From an uncultured Alphaproteobacteria bacterium (GTDB lineage Bacteria > Pseudomonadota > Alphaproteobacteria > RF32 > CAG-239), in the NCBI GenBank assembly GCA_902464275.1, contig CABQIK010000003.1:1-64000 (forward strand): a stretch of DNA of 64,000 nucleotides. Direction: 5' to 3'. This document shows positions 1 through 8,199 of the stretch, one piece after another. Position 1 is the first letter of the stretch. Every line of letters begins with the position of its first letter. The notes under the pieces are model-generated. The model was not told where the DNA came from. It searched no databases and saw only the letters and a program-made list of their open reading frames with translations. The position numbers were made by a program, and so were the translations under genes.

Positions 1-2
1 TC

Positions 3-113
3 AATTTTTCTTTGAATAAATTATTAAAAATATTCTTAGACGATTTTTTTGCATTGTTTAGAGGCTTTGTTTTTTTTAATTCAAATTACGAAATATACAG
101 GTGGCAGGGATAA
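3..113 (+). CDS. possible 3' end of an unidentified gene (cut by window edge)
   Basis: One frame is open from the left edge to a TAA at 111-113, giving 36 codons rich in Phe, Leu and Lys. The tail alternates hydrophobic and basic residues and ends in YRWQG. This loosely recalls the C-terminal end of membrane-proximal glycosyltransferases, but the fragment is too short to assign. From 114 to 283 the DNA is AT-rich and holds no other coding signal that I can support; a TATATA stretch near 144 could be a -10 box for the next gene. Confidence 0.3.
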   Translation, partial: NFSLNKLLKIFLDDFFALFRGFVFFNSNYEIYRWQG

Positions 114-283
114 AATGATTGCTTATTTGCTTGTTTTGCGATATATATAAAACAGTTTAAATAAGGAAGCGCTGTATAAATAAGCAAGAGATATATGATT
201 ACTTAAAGCAGAAAAAGATTCCGTAAGCAGATGCCAAAAAGTTTGGGTAGTTGATATTTAAGCAGCAAGAAAAGGATTTAATT

Positions 284-823
284 GTGTTTTATAAAACAGA
301 TTACACTTCGCCGATTGGCGGAATAATGCTTGCTTCTGATGGTAAAAATATTGTCGGGTTATGGCTGGAAGGGCAGAAATATTTTGCTGATACTGTTGAT
401 GAAGAAATGTATCGGAAAGACGATTTGTCGGTTTTTATAAAAACAAAAGATTGGCTTGATAGGTATTTTTGTGGCAAAAAACCGGAAATATCAGAGTTGC
501 CGCTGGCTCCTATCGGCGGAGAATTTCGGCAAGAGGTGTGGAACATTCTGTGCGAGATTCCATACGGGCAAGTTATGACTTATGGCGAAATAGCTCGGAA
601 AATAGCCTGCCAACAAGGATTAAAAAGAATGTCTGCGCAGGCGGTCGGCGGCGCGGTCGGACATAATCCGATTTCAATTATTATACCTTGCCACAGGGTT
701 GTCGGTACTAACGGCAGTTTGACTGGGTATGCCGGAGGCTTGGATAAAAAAATTAAATTGCTCCGGCTTGAAGGCGTGGATATGGCAAAATTATACCGCC
801 CGAGCAAAGGAACGGCGTTGTAA
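284..823 (+). CDS. ogt: methylated-DNA--[protein]-cysteine S-methyltransferase
   Basis: Repairs O6-alkylguanine (and O4-alkylthymine) by moving the alkyl group irreversibly to its own cysteine. The C-terminal half has the family active site IPCHRVVG, with the acceptor Cys at residue 136, the GxxxxxNPxxxxIPCHR context, and the helix-turn-helix section upstream (PYGQVMTYGEIA). At 179 residues it is the usual Ogt length. I chose the GTG at 284 because AAAGGA sits 7 nt upstream and the protein then starts where relatives start; a TTG at 251 is in frame but has no ribosome-binding site. It stands alone, ahead of a convergent gene pair. Confidence 0.9.
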   Translation: MFYKTDYTSPIGGIMLASDGKNIVGLWLEGQKYFADTVDEEMYRKDDLSVFIKTKDWLDRYFCGKKPEISELPLAPIGGEFRQEVWNILCEIPYGQVMTYGEIARKIACQQGLKRMSAQAVGGAVGHNPISIIIPCHRVVGTNGSLTGYAGGLDKKIKLLRLEGVDMAKLYRPSKGTAL

Positions 824-837
824 TTTTAAGAACAAAA

Positions 838-1521
838 TTATAATAGCGGAATGTTTTTTAACCATTTTTTTAGGCATAGAAACAATTCAAGCGATTGCTT
901 TTCAGTATCTCCTTCAAACCAACGCCAGGCTCCGTTAATTTCTAATTCTATGGCCGAAATATCAAAATTTGTGTGTACCCATTTGCTCATAATATTTTCA
1001 GAAAATGCTGAAAAATATTTATCGGTTGAATGGGCGTTTTTACCGAATTTTTCTTCAATACAGTTTTGTAAACTTAAAACATAATTTGTGTTGTTTATGT
1101 TTTTTCCTTTGTCTATACATATATCAACAATACAGTCTCTTTTGCTTGAAAGACCATGTATATCTAAAAATAACTTAATTTTATGCTGTTGTAAAAATTG
1201 ACTGATTGCTGTTTTATATGCGCAAGAGGCGTTATCGGTATTTGGATTATCGTTTGTTGAGGTTTCAATCAGGTATTTTTTGGTAATACAGGCACAGCCG
1301 ATTTGTTTTGCCAAGCATTCCGCAATGGCGCCGGTATAAAATTCATGCGCTTTGATTGCGCCGTTGCAAATTTGCTTTACGGCATGCGGAGCAGATAGCA
1401 AAATGGGTAAATTTCCGTACTGTTCAACTGCGCAAACATAAACGGAACTGCCTTTATAATTATTTATTTTATATTTTTCTTCAGCGCTTTTAATTTGTTT
1501 CAAAATATTTTGCTGCGTCAT
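838..1521 (-). CDS. N-formylglutamate amidohydrolase-like protein
   Basis: A 227-residue protein with the spaced motifs of the N-formylglutamate amidohydrolase (HutG/FGase) superfamily: SAPHA near residue 43, an FLDIHG segment near 118 and a late AIELEIN segment. These are where the zinc-binding His, Asp and Glu fall in the family. Members hydrolyse N-formylglutamate in histidine degradation, or related N-acyl amino acids. No hut genes are near, so the substrate is open. A GAAGG Shine-Dalgarno lies 6 nt before the ATG. It begins 9 nt after the broken flavin-reductase-like gene and was probably co-transcribed with it. The family is fairly sure; the reaction is inferred. Confidence 0.6.
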   Translation of the reverse strand: MTQQNILKQIKSAEEKYKINNYKGSSVYVCAVEQYGNLPILLSAPHAVKQICNGAIKAHEFYTGAIAECLAKQIGCACITKKYLIETSTNDNPNTDNASCAYKTAISQFLQQHKIKLFLDIHGLSSKRDCIVDICIDKGKNINNTNYVLSLQNCIEEKFGKNAHSTDKYFSAFSENIMSKWVHTNFDISAIELEINGAWRWFEGDTEKQSLELFLCLKKWLKNIPLL

Positions 1522-1530
1522 TATATACCT

Positions 1531-2030
1531 TCATTTTTTATTTATCGGTTTTTCCCATACATTTATAACTTCGCCGATATAAGCAACATGCGGTGTTAAA
1601 TGTGTACGGTAATAAAATGCTTTGGCTTTATCATCCAGTAATTCTTTTTTGAAACTTTCTTTATATATAATTTTACATTCAATCGCCAGATTGCCTTCTT
1701 TGAATATCGGATTGCCGTTGTCAGTAAATTCCGGCGTTAATCCGGCGGCGGCTAGTTTATCGCCATCTCGTCCCGAATGGGTACCGATGTATGTTAAAGC
1801 CTCTTTTTTATCTTTAGGAAAGCCGATAACCGTAAAATATTCGCTTTTTTCCATCAGTTCATTAGTATATCTTTCCGGCGCTACATAAACGGTTAATACC
1901 GGTCTTCCCCATAAGGTTCCGAATTGTCCCCAGCCGATTGTCATGGTATTCATTTTTTGCTTGGTTCGGCAGCTTGAGCCGATATGCAAAACAATAAAGT
2001 TGTTATAAAGCTTAAAATATATTTTTTCAT
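1531..2030 (-). pseudogene. flavin-reductase-like (FMN split-barrel) gene, internally deleted and frameshifted
   Basis: The long frame (1531-1989) encodes the split-barrel flavin-reductase-like core, including the family signature NTMTIGWGQFGTLW followed by PVLTVYVAPERYT, but it lacks the first strand and the usual start. In another frame an ATG at 2030, with AGGA just upstream, encodes a clear signal peptide (MKKYILSFITT...CISAQA) that meets a TGA near 1955. The two frames are offset by one base and the roughly 30 codons normally linking signal peptide and core are absent. The simplest reading is a deletion that fused an exported flavin-reductase-like protein out of frame. Translation from 1989 or a later internal ATG could still give a truncated core. 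No stop interrupts the remaining core, so the damage may be recent. Confidence 0.6.
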
Positions 2031-2194
2031 CTTAGTTCCTTTTAGCTGATAATTAAAAATATATAAGTACATTATATATAAAGTAAAGTGTATATAATTT
2101 ATTAATATGTTGATAACTAACGGCTTTACTTTTGCAAAAACTTATATTAACCTTTCGGTATAAAGAATATTACTGACAGCCGAAGGATTTTGAC

Positions 2195-2986
2195 ATGGTT
2201 ATCAATAAATACAAAGACATAATTATCAATAACTATAATGAGTATGATGAAGATGCTCGTTTGGTGCGTGACAGAGGGCACAATGTTGAGTATTTAACTA
2301 CTATGCATTATATTCAAAAATTTTTGAAACCGGGCGCTAAAATATTGGAAATCGGCGCGGCTACGGGGCGTTATTCTATTGCTTTGGCTGAAATGGAATA
2401 TGATGTTACAGCTGTTGATTTAACTCCGAAAAATGTTGAGATAATGAAAGCTAAAAGCCGAAATTTGAAAAATTTTGAGTGTATGGTCGCGGACGCTTTA
2501 GATTTGAGCAAATTTGCCGATGAAACTTTTGATATGGTTTTAAATTTGGGACCTATGTATCATTTATTTAATAAAAAAGATAAGCAAAGAGCAGTTGTGG
2601 AAACGATACGAGTTGCAAAGAAAGGCGGAATCTGTATGTTTGCATATATTCCGTGCGCGTCGCTTATGGCAGGTTACGGCTTGCGCCATCAGGGTGCGGC
2701 GCGGCTTGCTGAAGTCATGGACAGTATTGGTCGCTTTAAAGATATTCCTGAAGAAGTATTTAATACTTTTTATATTGAAGATTTTAAAAAGCTGTTTGCT
2801 GAAACAAATACACAATATGTTACAAATGTGGCGGCAGACGGCATATCATATATTATGCAAGAATGGCTTGAGCAATTATCTGAACAAGATTATGAAGCTT
2901 TTTTGAAATGGCATTTTTTGACTTGCGAACGACCAGATCAGCAAGGCTATAGTTGTCATTTGCTCTATATTTGCAAGAAGAAATAA
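2195..2986 (+). CDS. class I SAM-dependent methyltransferase
   Basis: A 263-residue soluble methyltransferase. Motif I is ILEIGAATGRYSIALA (residues about 50-65), followed by the acidic end of strand 2 (VTAVDLTP), then MVADALDL and the motif IV-like LNLGPMYHL. This is the ubiquinone/menaquinone-type fold (Methyltransf_11/25). The substrate cannot be told from sequence; close relatives with the GPMYHL motif are annotated only as methyltransferases. GAAGG lies 9 nt before the ATG. The next gene (GNAT) follows after 14 nt, so the two are probably co-transcribed. Confidence 0.85.
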   Translation: MVINKYKDIIINNYNEYDEDARLVRDRGHNVEYLTTMHYIQKFLKPGAKILEIGAATGRYSIALAEMEYDVTAVDLTPKNVEIMKAKSRNLKNFECMVADALDLSKFADETFDMVLNLGPMYHLFNKKDKQRAVVETIRVAKKGGICMFAYIPCASLMAGYGLRHQGAARLAEVMDSIGRFKDIPEEVFNTFYIEDFKKLFAETNTQYVTNVAADGISYIMQEWLEQLSEQDYEAFLKWHFLTCERPDQQGYSCHLLYICKKK

Positions 2987-3000
2987 GGTAAGGAAACAAT

Positions 3001-3552
3001 ATGGAATTGGTTACCCCGGATATAAAATATAAAGATACTTTTATTGCTGCATTAAAAGACGGATTTTGTTTTGGCTCACAGCCTCCGCTTGGCGCTGAAG
3101 AAATAGCAAATATTGAAAGCGATTTTGAACAATATTTAACCACAAAGGTTTTAAAACCTTATGACCCGACGCCCAAATTGCGCGATGATGGCAGATATTA
3201 TTCTAATGTGCCGCAAATTCCGTATTGGTTGATTGATAATAACCAATTTATCGGAGCTTTTAATTTGCGCACGGCGCTTAATGACTTTTTGATGTATATC
3301 GGCGGTAATGCGGGGTATGGCATAACGCCGAAATATCGCAGAAGAGGATATGCCACCAATGGGTTAAAGTTGTTGATATTAAAGGCTCGCGAGCTTGGTA
3401 TGGTAAAATTATTGATAGCGGCAAAAGAAGATAATATCGGTTCGTGGAAAGCGATTGAGCATAACGGCGGCGTTTTAGAAAACATTATTACTCTGCCATG
3501 GGAAACAACCGGTCAAAAATATAAACGCTATTGGATAGAGATTGGAAAATAA
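3001..3552 (+). CDS. GNAT family N-acetyltransferase
   Basis: 183 residues with the GNAT acetyl-CoA binding core in the C-terminal half: YGITPKYRRRGYATNGLKLL supplies the Q/RxxGxG/A pyrophosphate loop (RRRGYA), followed by the amphipathic helix and a strand ending AAKEDNIGSWKAIEHNGG, where the Asn and the x-GG turn are typical. The N-terminal half, with YWLIDNNQFIGAFNLR, is the substrate side and gives no clear specificity. It belongs to the subgroup annotated as predicted acetyltransferases (COG3981-like). AAGGAA precedes the ATG by 5 nt. The next gene begins 18 nt downstream. Confidence 0.85.
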   Translation: MELVTPDIKYKDTFIAALKDGFCFGSQPPLGAEEIANIESDFEQYLTTKVLKPYDPTPKLRDDGRYYSNVPQIPYWLIDNNQFIGAFNLRTALNDFLMYIGGNAGYGITPKYRRRGYATNGLKLLILKARELGMVKLLIAAKEDNIGSWKAIEHNGGVLENIITLPWETTGQKYKRYWIEIGK

Positions 3553-3570
3553 TATTTGAAAGAGGCAAAA

Positions 3571-4143
3571 ATGAAAACGGAAAAAGAAAAAATGCTTGCC
3601 GGTGAGGCTTTTAATACCAATGATGCGGAGCTGATGGAAAATAAAAAGAATGCGCGCATATTGGCGGAGCAGTATAATTCTTCTTCAGAAGAAGATTTGG
3701 GGTTCAGAAAGTCGTTGTTAAAAAAGTTGTTTGGCAGGTGCGGTGAAAAAATAATGATAAAACCGCCGTTTCATTGCGATTACGGTTATCAAATATTTGT
3801 CGGCGAAAACTTTTTTGCTAACTTTGACTGTGTTTTTTTAGATGCTGCGCCGATTGAAATCGGCGATAATTGCATGATTGGTCCGAAAACTTGTATTTAT
3901 GCAATTTCGCACCCTTTAAATCCGCAAGAGCGCAAAAAGAGTATAGGATTGCCGCAAAAAGTTACAATCGGTAATAATGTATGGATTGGCGGCGGCGTGA
4001 TAATTTTGCCGGGCATCAGTTTGGGGGATAATGTGGTTGTCGGCGCCGGGAGCGTTGTAACCAAGTCATTTCCTGATAATGTGGTTATAGCCGGCAACCC
4101 TGCAAAAGTAATAAAGAAGTTAACCTGTCATGATAAATTATGA
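3571..4143 (+). CDS. sugar O-acetyltransferase (maltose/galactoside acetyltransferase type)
   Basis: 190 residues from the ATG at 3571, which has AAAGAGG 5 nt upstream; an in-frame TTG at 3556 has none. The N-terminal 55 residues are the helical maltose-acetyltransferase domain (KMLAGEAFNTND...). The rest is a left-handed beta-helix of hexapeptide repeats, with DCVFLDAAPIEIGDNCMIGP, the catalytic-site segment AISHPLNP (His) and the C-terminal IGNNVWIGGGVIILPGISLG and GAGSVVTKSFPDNVVIAGNPAKV. The family uses acetyl-CoA to acetylate the 6-OH of glucose, maltose or galactosides, and works as a trimer. The true acceptor is not shown. It ends in TGA. Confidence 0.88.
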   Translation: MKTEKEKMLAGEAFNTNDAELMENKKNARILAEQYNSSSEEDLGFRKSLLKKLFGRCGEKIMIKPPFHCDYGYQIFVGENFFANFDCVFLDAAPIEIGDNCMIGPKTCIYAISHPLNPQERKKSIGLPQKVTIGNNVWIGGGVIILPGISLGDNVVVGAGSVVTKSFPDNVVIAGNPAKVIKKLTCHDKL

Positions 4144-4255
4144 GCAAAACGGCTGTAATGAATGTTGCTATGTTTGATATAAATATTTGGGGTTAACTGT
4201 ATATAGTTTTTGCAAAATATGGAATTTGCTGTATAAATACATTTGAGGAAATAAT

Positions 4256-4438
4256 ATGTCAAATTTAGCTGTTGAAGATTTTACCGTAAATGAAAAACAA
4301 GCCAAGCCGGTATTAAAATGGGCCGGAGGTAAGTCTCAGCTGTTGCCGACAAAAGATAATTGGTGGAGCTTTTATAATAATATTATGGAGCGTTTGCGCT
4401 CCCGTAATGAACAAATTGAAAAGTTAAACGGGGAATAG
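4256..4438 (+). pseudogene. remnant of a Dam-type DNA adenine methyltransferase
   Basis: A 60-codon frame whose residues 16-30 read AKPVLKWAGGKSQLLP, the N-terminal SAM-binding motif (FxGxG-like) of D12-class adenine methyltransferases (Dam, DpnM). After 30 residues the match stops and the protein continues with DNWWSFYNNIMERLRSRNE, which does not follow in Dam proteins of about 270 residues. The central methyltransferase region, including the DPPY catalytic motif, is missing. It looks like an internal deletion joining the first codons to a short foreign or frameshifted tail. It has its own ribosome-binding site and ends 3 nt before the NUDIX gene, so it may still be translated as a leader. 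Confidence 0.55.
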
Positions 4439-4441
4439 CAT

Positions 4442-4915
4442 ATGGCTGATAATATTTTCAGATATTCGGTAAAAGCAATTATAATTAAAAATGGCAAGTT
4501 TTTGGTTGAGCAAGTTAATCAGGGACGCGGCGTTTTTTACAAACTGCCGGGCGGCGGGCATCGGTTTGGCGAAACCATATATGAAGCGCTGTACCGTGAA
4601 TTAAAAGAAGAGCTTGGAATTGATGCGCAAATAGGCTCATTGCTGTTTATAAGAGATTATATTGCGAAAAATCATGATATGGAATTTGACGATGCTAATT
4701 TTCAGCAAACAGAATTAATATTTTTATGCAAATCAGATGATTTTGCAAATTTGGGGCAGGGGTCTGAGCCTGATAAAAATCAGGTTATAATGTGGAAGAC
4801 TGCAGAAGAATTAGAACAAATTAAATTTTTGCCTAAAAAACTGATTCCTTATTTGCAAGATATTAACAAGCTGTATGCGCAAACAGAAACAATTTATTTG
4901 GGCGATGTTAATTAA
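4442..4915 (+). CDS. NUDIX hydrolase
   Basis: 157 residues with an intact Nudix box, G-x5-E-x7-REL-x-EELGI, at about residues 38-60 (GHRFGETIYEAL then YRELKEELGI). NUDIX enzymes cut nucleoside diphosphates linked to another group X using divalent metal on the box glutamates. The substrate is not evident. GGGGA precedes the ATG by about 8 nt. The gene starts 3 nt after the Dam remnant and is followed 39 nt later by a small P-loop kinase; these form part of a same-strand run of small enzymes. Confidence 0.88.
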   Translation: MADNIFRYSVKAIIIKNGKFLVEQVNQGRGVFYKLPGGGHRFGETIYEALYRELKEELGIDAQIGSLLFIRDYIAKNHDMEFDDANFQQTELIFLCKSDDFANLGQGSEPDKNQVIMWKTAEELEQIKFLPKKLIPYLQDINKLYAQTETIYLGDVN

Positions 4916-4954
4916 ATTTATGAGCCAAACAAATTTTTCAGAAGGTGATATAAA

Positions 4955-5458
4955 ATGAAAATTATAAATATCAATGGCCCGATTAATTCCGGAAAGACAA
5001 CGATTTCTAGGTTGTTGGCACAAAATCTTTCAGGAGTATTGTTTATTGAAGTTGATGATTTGCTTTCTGATGATGAGCAAAAAGCTTTAGGGCTATCCGT
5101 GCGGGAAGGTTGGGTAGAAAGAGTGAACCGTCTTGCAAAAATTGTCGCAGAAGAGAAAAAATTAAAAAGATATGAGAATATTATTTTTGCTTACCCTATA
5201 ACGGAAAAGCTCTATAATCAATGGAAGTTATGGCAGGATTCCACAACAGAATTTATTAACATCACACTTGCGCCACAACAAGAAATTTGTTTGCAAAACA
5301 GAGGAAATCGCGAGCTGAGTGAATATGAGAAGAACCGTATAAATGAAATGTATCGGCAAGGTTATCATAATTTTAAATTTGCAGATTTGATAATAGATAA
5401 CAGCAAGCAAACGCCGCAAGAAACATTGCGGCGTATTTTGCAGTTTTTACAAAAGTAA
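4955..5458 (+). CDS. small P-loop kinase-like protein
   Basis: 167 residues beginning with a Walker A loop, INGPINSGKTTISRLLA (residues 5-21), then an early acidic segment VLFIEVDDLL typical of shikimate kinase- or chloramphenicol phosphotransferase-like (AAA_33/CPT) folds. Near residue 110 an EICLQNRGNRELSEYE segment resembles the mobile lid. The family phosphorylates small molecules; the acceptor is unknown. The ATG has GAAGG about 9 nt upstream. It is the last gene of the plus-strand run and converges on the ferredoxin-like remnant with 5 nt between stops. Confidence 0.7.
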   Translation: MKIININGPINSGKTTISRLLAQNLSGVLFIEVDDLLSDDEQKALGLSVREGWVERVNRLAKIVAEEKKLKRYENIIFAYPITEKLYNQWKLWQDSTTEFINITLAPQQEICLQNRGNRELSEYEKNRINEMYRQGYHNFKFADLIIDNSKQTPQETLRRILQFLQK

Positions 5459-5463
5459 GTGTT

Positions 5464-5966
5464 TTATAAAATCTTTTGCTTAGCAACCGGTTGTATGGTA
5501 ATGGCTTTTACCGGACATCCGTTAGCGCAAGCGCCGCAGCCGATACATTGGCTCGCGTCAACAACCGGAAAACTTCCATCGGCTTTACTGATAGCCTGAC
5601 GCGGGCACTTCATTACGCATAATCCGCATTTAACACAGATTTGCTCATCAATGTTTGCTAAACCGATTTGCGTTTTTTGTTTTTGAGCCAAACTTAAACG
5701 TTTAATGGCGCCTGAAGGACAAACTTGCGAGCATTTGTTGCAGTCGTAATCACAAAAGCTGTCAGAATAATAAGATGAACAGCCGGATAATCGCCGTTTG
5801 CTTTTTTCAGAATCTTTATCGGACAGTTTTGAACACACAGAAGTGTGATAATCAGCAACCCGGCGAGCAGAATTGCGGTAAATAATGAAAAGTATATCAT
5901 TAAGTAAATATGCGTGGCAACGGGCGTGAATAGCTGTATACGCATAACAGATACGAAAAGCGGCAA
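5464..5966 (-). pseudogene. 4Fe-4S ferredoxin-type protein, 5' part degraded or frameshifted
   Basis: The downstream frame (5464-5838) gives 124 residues with three Cys clusters: CDYDCNKCSQVCP, CVKCGLCVMKCP and CIGCGACANGCP. The last two are classical CxxCxxCxxxCP motifs and the first matches the extra cluster of NapG-like polyferredoxins. The frame has no convincing start; its first possible codon is a GTG without a ribosome-binding site. In another frame, upstream and overlapping (5694-5966), lies a hydrophobic helix (FTAILLAGLLIITLL) followed by CVQNCPIKILKKANGDYP, which also looks cluster-like. Together this suggests a membrane-anchored ferredoxin with at least one frameshift near 5780. 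The 3' part alone is much shorter than NapG relatives. Confidence 0.5.
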
Positions 5967-6034
5967 CGGTTTTGCCTTGTTAAGGTGATTTAGCTTTAAT
6001 TTTCAACTTTAATTATAATAGCGATAGGAGGTAA

Positions 6035-6154
6035 CTTGCCGCTTTTTTATATTGATTTTAGCTTAAAATATGATATATTAAAAGTGTTCAAAAAATTATT
6101 GGAAAGTTATTTTAAACCTTTAAGGGTCTTTCTTCCGATGATTTTTATAATTTG
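6035..6154 (+). CDS. candidate small ORF, 39 codons
   Basis: A TTG at 6035 is preceded by a full AGGAGG (6025-6030), the strongest ribosome-binding sequence in this area. The frame runs 39 codons to a TGA at 6152. The predicted peptide starts MPLFYIDFSLKY, has a basic-hydrophobic middle and ends in a hydrophobic stretch FLPMIFII. The 4-nt spacing is a little short. It fills the gap between the divergent ferredoxin remnant and the following membrane protein. No family is recognised, and it could be chance. Confidence 0.25.
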
Positions 6155-6181
6155 AAGTTAAACCACAAATAATAACAATAT

Positions 6182-6610
6182 ATGCGAAAGGGTAAAAACA
6201 ACAGGCAACTTGTTGCTTGTATCGCCGTGATAGGGATTATCACCGCGCTGTTTGCCTTAATGAGTAATCTTTATGCTGAGCATATTATAGTGCTGATTTG
6301 GGCGTTTGTACTTGTAGCTGTGGCAATGTTTCTGTGTCGTAACAGATGTGATGCGGTTCTGACGTTTGCTCTGTTGGCAGTCATTAATTTAGGTATCTTG
6401 ATTGCCTTATGGGGCTTGTTGCCGACATGGTTCTTTGCAACGGTTATTCCGCTCGGGCTGATAACTACCATATACGCAATTATTTTAGCGGCAGTGTATG
6501 ACCGTGAAAAGTCTGTGCGTATAATGGCTGTGTGGTGCGGGTGTTTGTTGCTGTATTTGGCGTATTTTGCGTATGCCAGCAGTACGCTCGTGGCCAAATT
6601 GTCGCTTTAA
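6182..6610 (+). CDS. small integral membrane protein, function unknown
   Basis: 142 residues with about four transmembrane helices: LVACIAVIGIITALFALM, HIIVLIWAFVLVAVAMFL, FALLAVINLGILIALWGLL plus a following FATVIPLGLITTIYAIIL stretch, and a last one around WCGCLLLYLAYFAYA. The first residues are basic (RKGKNNR), which places the N-terminus in the cytoplasm. I do not recognise the family. It stands alone: its promoter region also faces the ferredoxin remnant, and an intrinsic terminator follows 22 nt after the stop. Confidence 0.7.
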   Translation: MRKGKNNRQLVACIAVIGIITALFALMSNLYAEHIIVLIWAFVLVAVAMFLCRNRCDAVLTFALLAVINLGILIALWGLLPTWFFATVIPLGLITTIYAIILAAVYDREKSVRIMAVWCGCLLLYLAYFAYASSTLVAKLSL

Positions 6611-6631
6611 GCGGCAATATATCTGAAAATT

Positions 6632-6669
6632 AAATACCGATGGTTTTGGCAAACTATCGGTATTTTTTT
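6632..6669 (+). terminator. intrinsic terminator
   Basis: The 10-bp stem AAATACCGAT/ATCGGTATTT (6632-6641 with 6656-6665) encloses a 14-nt loop and its 3' arm runs into a T tract ending at 6669. It ends the small membrane protein gene. Confidence 0.85.
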
Positions 6670-6797
6670 GCGTCTATTTTACATTTAAAGCAATATTGCG
6701 GGTTTTGTAAAATGGAATGGTTGCGGATTTATGTTGACGTTTGAGACGGATAAGGGGTAAATTGACTTATTAGGTAATATGTTTAAGAGATGACACC

Positions 6798-7424
6798 ATG
6801 CAAAACGATTCATTACAATGGCTGAAATGGGCAACTGAAATTCAGGCGTTGGCGCAAAACGGTTTAACCTACACTAAAGATGTTTTTGATAAAGAGCGTT
6901 TTGAGCGATTGCGCGAGATTTCGGCTGAAATTATGAGCGCGTACAGCGGTTTAACAATAGAAAAAGTACAAGAACTTTTTTGTAATGAAAGCGGGTATCA
7001 AACTCCGAAACTTGATACGCGGGCGGCAATTTTTAAAGACGATAAAATTTTGTTGGTACAAGAAAAGAACGGTACATGGTCATTGCCGGGCGGCTGGGTT
7101 GATTTTAATCAAAGTATAAAAACAAACACCGAAAAAGAGGCGGCGGAAGAAGCGGGTTTAACGGTGCGGGCAACACGTTTAATTGCGTTGCAAGACCGCA
7201 ATTTGCACAATTTACCGCCGTATGCGTACGGTGTTTGCAAAGTGTTTGTTGAGTGCGAAGTTATAAGCGGGGATTTTAAGCCAAATTCTGAAACAGTGGC
7301 CAGTAAATATTTTGCCATTGATGAATTGCCTGAAAATATGGCGGTGGAAAAATGCAGCGCGGAGCAGGTTAAATTGTGTTTTGCGGCGCATAATAATCCG
7401 ACATGGGCAGTACAGTTTGATTAA
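6798..7424 (+). CDS. NUDIX hydrolase with N-terminal Nudix_N-type domain
   Basis: 208 residues. The first 60 form a helical domain (LQWLKWATEIQALAQNGLTY, then FERLREISAEIMS) matching the N-terminal dimerisation extension of ADP-ribose/nucleoside-diphosphate hydrolases of the Nudix_N group. The catalytic domain follows from about residue 70 (DTRAAIFKDDKILLVQEKNG). The Nudix box is GWVDFNQ-x7-KEAAEEAGL, so the first Glu of the classic box is Gln and the Arg before the helix Glu is Lys. The catalytic EE pair is kept, so activity is likely. The substrate is not determined. The ATG follows GAGATGACACC, a weak ribosome-binding site. The gene stands alone. Confidence 0.85.
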   Translation: MQNDSLQWLKWATEIQALAQNGLTYTKDVFDKERFERLREISAEIMSAYSGLTIEKVQELFCNESGYQTPKLDTRAAIFKDDKILLVQEKNGTWSLPGGWVDFNQSIKTNTEKEAAEEAGLTVRATRLIALQDRNLHNLPPYAYGVCKVFVECEVISGDFKPNSETVASKYFAIDELPENMAVEKCSAEQVKLCFAAHNNPTWAVQFD

Positions 7425-7497
7425 TTTGGCAAGAAATACCTTGACAAGCAAATAACAATGTATTTTATTGGTGCAAATTTAATTTAGGTGAAAAACA

Positions 7498-8124
7498 ATG
7501 GATAAAAATGTAATTATTCGCTTGGAAAAAAAGTCAGAAGAGCACGATGTTGAAAATTTAATCAGAGAAGCCTTTTGGAACGTTTATCGTCCGGGGTGTT
7601 TAGAGCATTTTGTTCTGCATCAGCTGAGAAGTAATCCTGATTTTGTAAAAGAACTTGATTTTGTTATGGAAAAAGACGGCAAACTTATCGGGCAGAATAT
7701 GTTTATGAAAGCTTGCATTAAAGCCGATGACGGCAGAGTTGTTCCGATTTTGACCATGGGGCCGATTTGTATTGCGCCGGAGTTTAAGCGCAAAGGTTAT
7801 GGCAAACTGCTTTTGGATTATTCGTTGGAGCAAGCTAAAAAGCTTGGGTTTGGCGCGGTTTGTTTTGAGGGAAATATTGATTTTTACGGCAAAAGCGGTT
7901 TTACGTATGCCTCAGAGTTTGGTATCAGGTATCATGGTTTGCCGGAAGGCGAGGACGCTTCATTCTTTTTAGCCAAAGAACTTATTAAAGGTTATTTTGA
8001 CGGCGTTACCGGCGAATATGCAACGCCGCAGGGCTATTTTGTTGACGAGGCGGAAGCAGAAAACTTTGATAAACAATTTCCGCATAAAGAAAAATTAAAG
8101 TTACCGGGGCAGTTGTTCGGCTAA
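7498..8124 (+). CDS. GNAT family N-acetyltransferase (YhbS-like)
   Basis: 208 residues. The acetyl-CoA site is in the middle: LTMGPICIAPEFKRKGYGKLL with the RKGYGK pyrophosphate loop, then FGAVCFEGNIDFYGKSGFTYA, the late strand and FYGKSGF motif typical of YhbS-type predicted N-acetyltransferases. The N-terminal EHDVENLIREAFWNVYRPGC and the C-terminal 60 residues are shared with this subgroup, whose substrates are unknown. AGGTG lies 6 nt upstream of the ATG. It is followed by a long non-coding leader for the next gene. Confidence 0.85.
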   Translation: MDKNVIIRLEKKSEEHDVENLIREAFWNVYRPGCLEHFVLHQLRSNPDFVKELDFVMEKDGKLIGQNMFMKACIKADDGRVVPILTMGPICIAPEFKRKGYGKLLLDYSLEQAKKLGFGAVCFEGNIDFYGKSGFTYASEFGIRYHGLPEGEDASFFLAKELIKGYFDGVTGEYATPQGYFVDEAEAENFDKQFPHKEKLKLPGQLFG

Positions 8125-8163
8125 GAGGTTAATCTGCGGTAAAGTGCTTGGCTTAAAAAATAC

Positions 8164-8193
8164 TTGACGCGGGCGCGGCAGTGGTGGTATACT
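8164..8193 (+). promoter_or_regulatory. sigma70-type promoter
   Basis: TTGACG (8164-8169) and TATACT (8188-8193) are separated by 18 nt. Each box is one base from consensus. The transcript would begin near 8200, which leaves a 5' leader of nearly 150 nt before the start codon at 8347. Confidence 0.65.
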
Positions 8194-8199
8194 CTTTTT

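Noticed and set aside
284..8124. Integron-like cassette array (many small unrelated enzymes on one strand)
   Set aside because: No attC-like inverted sites (GTTRRRY...RYYYAAC) between genes, no integrase, and spacers differ in length and sequence.
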